Positions 6,551 through 11,910 of a stretch of DNA of 11,910 nucleotides are shown one piece after another. The stretch is from an uncultured bacterium (lineage in GTDB: Bacteria; Hydrogenedentota; Hydrogenedentia; Hydrogenedentales; CAITNO01), in the NCBI GenBank assembly GCA_937923585.1, contig CALDSM010000177.1:1-11910 (forward strand), read 5' to 3'. The position numbers and the translations under genes are program-made. Under the pieces are notes generated by a model. That model saw only the letters and a list, made by a program, of their open reading frames with translations, had not been told where the DNA came from and ran no database searches. Position 1 is the stretch's first letter. Every line of letters starts with the position of its first letter.

Positions 6551-7825
6551 CTATTTCGCGTACGCCGCAATGACCTTCTTGATACCCGCCGCGATGCCGC
6601 GCATGTGCGCCTCCTCGTAGGTCGGGAAGATGAACGTGATGAACGTGCGCGGCTGGTGCCACAGCGCGTTGGGAACCTCGACCTTGGTGTAGTCCACCGA
6701 CGCGGGGTCGGCGTACTCCTTCGAGGTGAACGGGAAGCCCGAGAAGCCGAAGGAGTTGTGGTTCTGGTACGCCCCCTCGGTGTGGCACTGCGGCCAGAAC
6801 ACGTTCCAGCAGGGCGCGCCCTCGGCCCCCAGCGCCGCCAGGAACTGCTTCATGTCGCAGGTCATGCGGTCAATGTCGAGCGTGATGGGGAACACGAACC
6901 AGCCGTTGCGCCGCTCCTGCGTGTCCACCGGCAGGTGCAGGATCTGCGGAACGCCCGCCAGCTCCTCCAGCAGGATGCCCGCGTTGCGCCGGCGGCGCGG
7001 CATGTTCCAGTTGTCCATGCGGTCCAGTTCGGCGAGGCCGATGGCCGACTGCATTTCGGTCATGCGGTAGTTCCAGCCGACCATGTTGTGGATGTAGGGC
7101 AGCTTCTGCTCCATTTCGAGCAGGCGCAGCCGCTCGCGCACGTCGTAACCGTGGTCGCGGAAGCTGCGGCAGCGCCACGCCACCTCCTCGTCGTCCGTGG
7201 TGACCATGCCGCCCTCGCCGCCGGTGGTGAAGGTCTTGTTCTGGCAGAAACTGCACGCGCCGACCGTGCCGACGCTGCCGGTGCTCCGACCCTTGTAGGA
7301 GCCGCCGAAGGCCTGCGCGTTGTCCTCGACGATGTGCAGCCCGTTCGCCTGGGCCAGCTCCACCAGCGGGTCCATGTCGGCCACATTGCCGTAAAGGTGT
7401 ACGGGCATGATCGCCTTGGTGCGCTTCGTGATCAGTTTCCGGACGCTCTCCACGCTGATACAGTGGTCGTCGCGGTTGACGTCGGCAAAACGCGGCACCG
7501 CGCCCGCCTGCACCACCGAAAACGAGGTCGCGATGAACGTGTAGCTCGGCACGATGACCTCGTCGCCCGGGCCGATGCCGAGGCCGGCGAGCGCCGTGTG
7601 CAGCGCGCTGGTGCCGTTGCTGGTGCTGATGGCGAAGCGCGAGCCCTGCCATTCGGCGTAGCGCCGTTCAAACTCCATGCCCCGCATGCCCGTCCAGTAG
7701 TTTACCTTGCCGCCGCGGAGCGTGTCGGTGACGGCGGTGATCGCCGCCTCGTCAAAGCACGGCCAGGGCGGCAGCGGCCCTTCCAGTGATTTCTTTCCGC
7801 CATCAATCGCCAGTGTCTCGCTCAT
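6551..7825 (-). CDS. DegT/DnrJ/EryC1/StrS-family PLP aminotransferase (first copy)
   Basis: The product is 424 residues from the ATG at 7825-7823, preferred because AGAGG lies eight bases upstream; an ATG at 7831 adds two residues but sits too close to that site. Family features are SNGTSALHTAL near residue 69 for phosphate binding, PGDEVIVPSYTFIATS, Asp168 and Gln171 in VEDNAQAFGGSYKG, and the Schiff-base Lys197 in CQNKTFTTGGEGGMV. The complete PLP site suggests an active enzyme making amino-sugars or aminocyclitols, or degrading them in reverse. The overall layout, with an extended C-terminus, reminds me of scyllo-inosose-type aminotransferases, but that is a weak impression. It differs markedly in sequence from the second copy at 3977-5170, so they are not a recent duplication. 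Oxidoreductase genes flank it on both sides. Confidence 0.94.
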   Translation of the reverse strand: MSETLAIDGGKKSLEGPLPPWPCFDEAAITAVTDTLRGGKVNYWTGMRGMEFERRYAEWQGSRFAISTSNGTSALHTALAGLGIGPGDEVIVPSYTFIATSFSVVQAGAVPRFADVNRDDHCISVESVRKLITKRTKAIMPVHLYGNVADMDPLVELAQANGLHIVEDNAQAFGGSYKGRSTGSVGTVGACSFCQNKTFTTGGEGGMVTTDDEEVAWRCRSFRDHGYDVRERLRLLEMEQKLPYIHNMVGWNYRMTEMQSAIGLAELDRMDNWNMPRRRRNAGILLEELAGVPQILHLPVDTQERRNGWFVFPITLDIDRMTCDMKQFLAALGAEGAPCWNVFWPQCHTEGAYQNHNSFGFSGFPFTSKEYADPASVDYTKVEVPNALWHQPRTFITFIFPTYEEAHMRGIAAGIKKVIAAYAK

Positions 7826-7872
7826 GTTCATTTCCTCTCACGTTTCATTGCACAATCAATCCATAAGCAGCT

Positions 7873-7951
7873 CTTTCTTTGCGCTCTCTGCGTTCTTTGC
7901 GGTTCCCCTTCTCCCTCTCAACCGCAAAGAACGCAAAGAGCGCAAAGAAAG
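7873..7951. repeat. Inverted repeat of TTTGCG-type nine-base units
   Basis: Arms 7873-7904 and 7920-7951 (32 bases) are reverse complements with one mismatch and a 15-base loop. Within each arm the unit TTTGCG recurs about every nine bases, so one reading frame gives KERKERKE-like peptides, a familiar source of spurious small protein calls. It lies in the 211-base gap between the first oxidoreductase and the first aminotransferase. No T-run follows on the minus strand. Confidence 0.9.
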
Positions 7952-7984
7952 GGGCAACACAGTGCTGATTCTTGCCCTGTTCTT

Positions 7985-8010
7985 TTCCGTGTCGTTCCGT
8001 GTGTTCCGTG
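7985..8010. repeat. Short tandem array of TTCCGTG units
   Basis: TTCCGTG occurs at 7985-7991, 7995-8001 and 8004-8010, a period of nine to ten bases, followed by GTTAAAC. On the minus strand it reads as ACACGGAA units. It adjoins the TTTGCG hairpin, shares its near-nine-base period, and is probably part of the same composite repeat element. Confidence 0.75.
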
Positions 8011-8036
8011 GTTAAACTGTTCTTCCCTTCTCCGGT

Positions 8037-9140
8037 TCATCCCAGCCCGGGAAACGGCAGCTTCACCGGCATCTTTGTCTCGTAACATTCCAGCGCGGCA
8101 AACGCGATGGAATGGGTGTGGATTGCGTCGGCCAGGTTGCAGTGCGACTCCGTGCCGTTGAGGATGCACTCGACAAAATGGTCCATCTCCCCCTGGAACG
8201 GGTGATGGGACACGTCGGCGCTTTCCGGTGCGATGGCGGGCACCTCGACCCAGTTGCGCTGTCCCGGAAACTTGTGCGACCAGATCCTGTTGTCCCGAAT
8301 GGTGCCGCGCGTGCCGAAGACCTCCACCGGGAACGTGTAGGGCATGACGCAGCCGTAGTTCACCGAGATCTTTCCCATGGTGCCGTTGCTGTATTTCACC
8401 AGCAGCACCTCGAGGTCGTCGTACTCAAGCGGCGGCGCCTTCTTCCACGTGTTCTGGAAATAGTCGTACTCCACCTCCAGCCCCTTGCGGTAGCCGCCCG
8501 AGTAGCCGAACACCTCCACGGGCACGGCCGCCTCGTGCCGTCCGTTGGCGGCGAACCAGCGGGCCGCGTCAATCGTGTGGCAGCCGGCCACCATCATCGC
8601 GCTCACGCCGAGCGCCTTCGTGCGCCCGTCCTCGTAGCCCTTCCACCAGCCTGCGATGTCGTGCTGGTAGTCCGCCTCGGTGTAGTACACGTCGCCGACG
8701 AAATCGTCGGCGATCATGGACTTGATCGTCTCAAAGAGCGGATTCCAGCGCAGCACGAAGCTCACGACGGTCTTTACGCCCGCCTCGCGCACCGCCGCCA
8801 TCATGGCGCGCATCTCGTCCACCGTGTTGGCGATGGGCTTCTCGATGACAATGTGTTTGCCCGCCTGCGCCGCGGCAATCACGTTCTCCGCGTGGTGCTG
8901 CTGCGGCGTACACACGGAGACAATGTCTATGCCCTCATGGCACAGCGCCTTGTCGTAGTCGGTGTAGAAGGCCACGCCCTCCAGCCCGGCTTCCTCCGCC
9001 CGGGCCTTGCAGCTCTCCAGCTTGCGGCTTGAAATGGCCGCCACTTCCGCGTGCGGGTTGTTCTTGAACGCCTTGATGTGCTCGCCCGACACCCAGCCCG
9101 CGCCGTGTACCAGCACGCGCAACTTCCGTTTCGTCATCAT
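8037..9140 (-). CDS. Gfo/Idh/MocA-family NAD(P)-dependent oxidoreductase (first copy)
   Basis: The 367-residue product starts with a Rossmann strand and loop, LRVLVHGAGWVSGEH (GAGWVSG, 13-19), carries the family signature EKP at 100-102 in HIVIEKPIANT, and has GCHTID at 186-191, the catalytic-region His and Asp. The C-terminal half is the usual alpha/beta substrate-binding domain and the length is normal. It probably oxidises or reduces a sugar or cyclitol hydroxyl with NAD(P) in the cytoplasm. GAGGAGG stands five bases before the first ATG and eight before the second (9137), so the first methionine is uncertain by one residue. It follows the glycosidase gene by 290 bases, the longest gap in the window, and may begin its own transcript. 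The DWWKGYED-like tryptophan-rich segment near 165 is unusual but not diagnostic. Confidence 0.94.
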   Translation of the reverse strand: MMTKRKLRVLVHGAGWVSGEHIKAFKNNPHAEVAAISSRKLESCKARAEEAGLEGVAFYTDYDKALCHEGIDIVSVCTPQQHHAENVIAAAQAGKHIVIEKPIANTVDEMRAMMAAVREAGVKTVVSFVLRWNPLFETIKSMIADDFVGDVYYTEADYQHDIAGWWKGYEDGRTKALGVSAMMVAGCHTIDAARWFAANGRHEAAVPVEVFGYSGGYRKGLEVEYDYFQNTWKKAPPLEYDDLEVLLVKYSNGTMGKISVNYGCVMPYTFPVEVFGTRGTIRDNRIWSHKFPGQRNWVEVPAIAPESADVSHHPFQGEMDHFVECILNGTESHCNLADAIHTHSIAFAALECYETKMPVKLPFPGLG

Positions 9141-9181
9141 CCGTGCCTCCTCGTTCCTATGCCGTACAAAGTCAAACCCGA

Positions 9182-9200
9182 ACGCGGTAAGATGCCGCGT
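9182..9200. repeat. Small palindrome ACGCGGTA-AGA-TGCCGCGT
   Basis: Eight-base arms (9182-9189 and 9193-9200) pair around a three-base loop with one T-G mismatch. It lies in the leader of the first oxidoreductase gene, about 40 bases before the ATG. It may be a regulatory hairpin or a small dispersed repeat; the sequence does not decide. Confidence 0.5.
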
Positions 9201-9202
9201 CT

Positions 9203-9231
9203 ACTTTAGCCGAGCCGCTCAAGCGGATCAA
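9203..9231 (-). promoter_or_regulatory. Possible promoter for the first oxidoreductase gene
   Basis: On the minus strand TTGATC (9226-9231) and TAAAGT (9203-9208) are separated by 17 bases and match four of six positions each of the sigma-70 consensus. The -10 lies about 62 bases before the ATG. A palindrome CCGCTCAAGCGG (9215-9226) in the spacer could be an operator. The match is weak and the host's promoter consensus is unknown. Confidence 0.25.
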
Positions 9232-9283
9232 CGCGATGCGTCTGGTATTGCCATCTGCCAATCCTTGGACAGGCATGTTCTTG

Positions 9284-9400
9284 GTCCCCCCTGGAGGGGG
9301 GTGGCCCGAAGGGCCGGGGGGTGTATGTTCCCACGCGGAGAAATTCCTGTGCGAAGGCATACACCCCCCGGCCCTTCGGGCCCCCCCCTCCAGGGGGGAC
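9284..9400. repeat. Long GC-rich inverted repeat after the glycosidase gene
   Basis: Arms 9284-9327 (44 bases) and 9358-9400 (43 bases) are reverse complements except for one indel or mismatch in the G-run, around a 30-base loop. Each arm also has an internal GGCCCGAAGGGCC palindrome and runs of five to eight G or C. It begins 30 bases beyond the glycosidase stop codon. The transcript would form an extremely stable hairpin, but no T-run follows, so an intrinsic terminator is not shown; an mRNA-stability or attenuation role is possible. The frames through it give PPGPSGHPP-like peptides that are not genes. Confidence 0.92.
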
Positions 9401-9430
9401 CTGAGACCCGTGCGCTTGCGGTCAACCCTG

Positions 9431-11867
9431 CTATACCGCGCTGAAAACCTCCAGCGGCGCCGTCAATCCGTATGGCACCGAGAAGTATTCGCCGCCCGCG
9501 GGCTGCGGCGACTCGGGCGCGTTGTTCCACGAGCCGGGATGCGTTATGCCGGTTTCCTTGTTGCCCAGGTGCGGGCCGAGCGTGTTGCGCAGCGACCCGT
9601 AGACAATCACCTCAACCGTGTTCTTGCCGCGCACGACCTGGTCGGTCACGTCGCATTCCATCGGCTGGCGGTAGATGCAGCCCGCGTCCCTGCCGTTCAC
9701 CAGCACCTTCGCCACCACGCCCTGCCAAGACGGCAGCGACACGATGCACCGCCCGCCCTTGGGCGCCTTGAACTCTGCCGTGTAGGATACACGATGGCCG
9801 TAGAGCGGCAACCCCTGCTTGGTCCAGTCGCCCAGCGCCAGCGGCGCCGCGGCCACGATCACGAAGCCCTTGTCCGCCGCCTTGAGCGAGAAGTCGCCGA
9901 CGATGTGCGCGGCCTCCAGTTCGTGAAACACGTTCATCGGCGCGGCCTTGATGGTCAGCGTGTTCTCACCGACTTTCGCAACCTTGGCAATGTCAATCCT
10001 GCCGAAGGCGCGGTCCAGCCACCACTCGCCCGGCGTTGCCGTGACGGGTGTGCCGTTGCAGGTGACCGTGTACAGGTCGGAGCGCTCGATCACGGCAAAG
10101 AGCCGCGCGGGCACCGCGCCCTCGACGGTGAAATGGTAGGTGGCCTCAAAGCCGCTGTCCGCCGCGAAAGGCGTCTTGAGTAGTTCGTCGCCGAACTGCA
10201 CCGCATGGTCCCAGATGTTCCCGCGCAGGCCGTTCTTCGTGAAGCTGAGTTCGGCGGCCTTGCGCCAGAAGACTCCGTTCAGCGTTTCGCCGCCCGCGGT
10301 CACGTCCACATAGTCAAGGATGAGGTTGTTGTCGTCCATGCGCTTCGCCGTGATGTTCTTGACGGGCACGGACTTGCGCTCGCCCGGCGCGGGCACTGCG
10401 GGCGCGGCGACGGGTTCCCTGTCGAGCAGGAGCATCATGCTGCCGCAGACGGGCAGCGTGAATTTCACGGCAATCTGGCCGTCGGCCTGCGTTTCAAACG
10501 CGCGCGCGGCAATCGCGCCCGTTTCGAGGTTCACCTCGCGCACGCCCTTGGCCATCGCGGAGACAACCGTGCCCGAAGCGGTCACGTCGTTGCTGGTGTT
10601 GGTGACGAACAGGAGGTCGCCGTCGCTCATCTGGCGGCGGTGGTGGTAGATAATGCCCTTGTTGGCCGGGTCAAGCACGACCTGTGTTGCGGGCTTGCAC
10701 AGTGCGGTTGCCTTTGCGCCCACCGCTTCCGGCGCCACGCCCTGCCAGCCGGGCTGGGTGCGCAGCGCCTTGCAGGCGTCATCCGCGCGGCCGTCAATGC
10801 ACGACGGCTGGTCGGCCCCGGCGCAGGACAGCACGGCGCCGCCCTGGGCGAGATAGTCCTTGAGCAGTTCAGAGGTCTTGCGGTTCAGGTTCTCCATGCC
10901 TTCGGGAACAACGACGACGGAGTATTGCCGTTCGCCCACCTTCAGCGCGGGCCTGCCCGCGGCGTCCTTCACCACGGCCCCGCGCTCCAGCATGATGTGC
11001 TCGTCGCCCACGTCGAATTCGAGCTGCTCCTTGGCGAGCCGCACAATCAACGCCTGGTAGCTGTTCCCCAGCGCCTCCAGCGTCTTGGTCTCCTCGAAGT
11101 GGTGCATCCACGCCGTCGTGGTCGGGCTAAGCACCAGCACCGGATTGATCTGTTTGCCCTGCGACAGCGCGTAGGACACGCGCGAGAAATAGCTGACCAG
11201 CACGTGGTACTCGGCCATCCACGGCGAGTGGTAGGAGAAGGTGGGCGGATAGTCGCGCTTGCGCGCGCCGCGGATCGTCACGTCAGACAGGTGCTCGTTG
11301 ATGGTGTTCACGCCGAGCACGGTCTCCCAGTCGCCGATGCGCTTGTAGTCCTGGAAAGTCATCTCGGCGCCGCTGCCGCCGTATGTCTCGCTGAGCGTTC
11401 GCTGCCGCCCCGTCTGGTTGGCCACGCTGGCCAGTTCCAGCACGACGCGCACGTTGCCGAACTGCGCGTGCACGCCCTCGTCGTACTGGTTGAACAGGAT
11501 GTCAATGCCGGGCCGCTGCTGCCAGGCGGCCATGGCCATGTTGTCCGGAACCGACGCGCAGCCGGGCCAACTGTGCTCCCAGTAATGGCCGGTGAACTCG
11601 AGGTTGTTCTTCGCGCAATACTCGTAGTACGGCTTGGCCCAGCGGTCCACGAACAGGTCGTTAATCACCTGGAAGTAGTTGTGCCGGAATTCGCGCGCTT
11701 TGGCCGAGTCGTCGTTCAGGTGGGGCAGCCCCGCGTTAAATTCATAGCCCCAGCGCGCCTTGAACTGCTCCGCAAGGTCGGGCGTCCAGTGGATGTCGCC
11801 CGCGCCCTTGAGGTGCGGCTCGTCGGTGAACGAGCCGGGGACCAGTTTGCCGAATTCACCGCCGAGG
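9431..11867 (-). CDS. Glycoside hydrolase, alpha-L-rhamnosidase-like (GH106-type), N-terminus missing
   Basis: Of this large enzyme 811 residues remain, beginning LGGEFGKLVPGSFTDEPHLK at the contig end. GH106-like proteins usually exceed 1000 residues, so a few hundred, including any signal peptide, are probably missing. Asp15-Glu16 in FTDEP and Glu160 in LSETYGGSGAEMTFQDYKRI, followed by GVNTINEHL, resemble conserved acidic motifs of the GH106 barrel. A glutamine-amidotransferase-like segment follows (about 265-375: YQALIVRLAK, YSVVVVPEGMEN, LAQGGAVLSCAG), then C-terminal beta-rich galactose-binding-like domains ending in a WNNAPESPQPAGGEYFSVPYGL segment. The likely role is removal of terminal rhamnose or a related sugar from a plant or algal polysaccharide. 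The glycosidase assignment is firm; the GH106 family and substrate are less so. The first six residues of an automatically called version (MCSSDL) come from adapter. It lies 290 bases before the first oxidoreductase gene. Confidence 0.75.
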
Positions 11868-11910
11868 AGATCGGAAGAGCACACGTCTGAACTCCAGTCA
11901 CGATCAGATC
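11868..11910. other. Illumina TruSeq adapter read-through at the contig end
   Basis: Bases 11868-11901 equal the 34-base TruSeq read-1 3' adapter (starting AGATCGGAAGAGC, ending CCAGTCAC). They are followed by GATCAG, which I recall as TruSeq index 9, and then ATC, the beginning of the remaining adapter. This is not genomic sequence. It creates false peptides: MCSSDL on the minus strand in the glycosidase frame, MTGVQTCALPI in another minus frame, and EEIGRAHV on the plus strand. Confidence 0.98.

Noticed and set aside
6605..7789. Plus-strand open frame of 394 codons
   Set aside because: It mirrors the first DegT-family aminotransferase gene on the other strand and has shadow-frame composition.
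7873..8010. CRISPR-like array
   Set aside because: The units are only six to seven bases at a nine-base period and form a palindrome; there are no spacers and no cas genes.
2593..9400. Hairpins as intrinsic terminators
   Set aside because: None of the stems is followed by a T-run on the coding strand, so the usual rule is not met; they are reported as repeats instead.
10205..11890. Plus-strand open frame of 561 codons
   Set aside because: It is antisense to the glycosidase gene, shows no domain, and ends in EEIGRAHV encoded by adapter sequence.
11716..11901. Minus-strand small protein starting MTGVQTCALPI
   Set aside because: The N-terminus is translated adapter and the rest is an out-of-frame reading of the glycosidase gene.

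Overview
The window reads as a high-GC bacterial contig end, probably from a metagenome. All eight supported genes lie on the minus strand and are read from right to left. A partial secreted glycosidase, several Gfo/Idh/MocA and DegT-family enzymes, a CBM9-like secreted protein and many palindromic repeats would suit a polysaccharide-degrading member of the PVC, Hydrogenedentota or a related lineage. That placement is an inference from gene content; no rRNA or marker gene is present.

Layout in transcription order: (1) 9431-11867, a glycoside hydrolase resembling GH106 alpha-L-rhamnosidases, missing its N-terminus because the contig runs into sequencing adapter at 11868-11910; (2) 8037-9140, Gfo/Idh/MocA oxidoreductase; (3) 6551-7825, DegT-family PLP aminotransferase; (4) 5372-6418, a second Gfo/Idh/MocA oxidoreductase; (5) 3977-5170, a second DegT-family aminotransferase; (6) 2691-3950, a secreted polysaccharide-deacetylase-like protein with an Ig-like N-terminal domain; (7) 209-2524, a polytopic membrane protein with an HExxH peptidase domain and helical repeats; (8) 1-207, the first 69 codons of a secreted CBM9-like protein cut by the left edge.

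The alternation oxidoreductase, aminotransferase, oxidoreductase, aminotransferase suggests two rounds of sugar or cyclitol oxidation and transamination (or the reverse), between an extracellular glycosidase and a secreted deacetylase-like enzyme. The substrate cannot be read from sequence. Genes 7 and 8 are separated by a single base and are probably translationally coupled.

The most striking non-coding feature is that each of the five sizeable intergenic gaps carries a long hairpin-forming inverted repeat, each of a different sequence family, and a sixth lies inside the 5' end of gene 6. The sixth is a perfect 34-bp inverted repeat, exactly 90 bp long, that sits in frame within the signal peptide; removing it in silico leaves a textbook signal peptide. 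This looks like insertion of a palindromic element into a coding region, comparable in principle to Rickettsia palindromic elements. The gap before gene 5 also holds a diverged duplicate of that gene's start region, on the other side of a hairpin. No stretch longer than 300 bases lacks a gene; the longest gap is 9141-9430.
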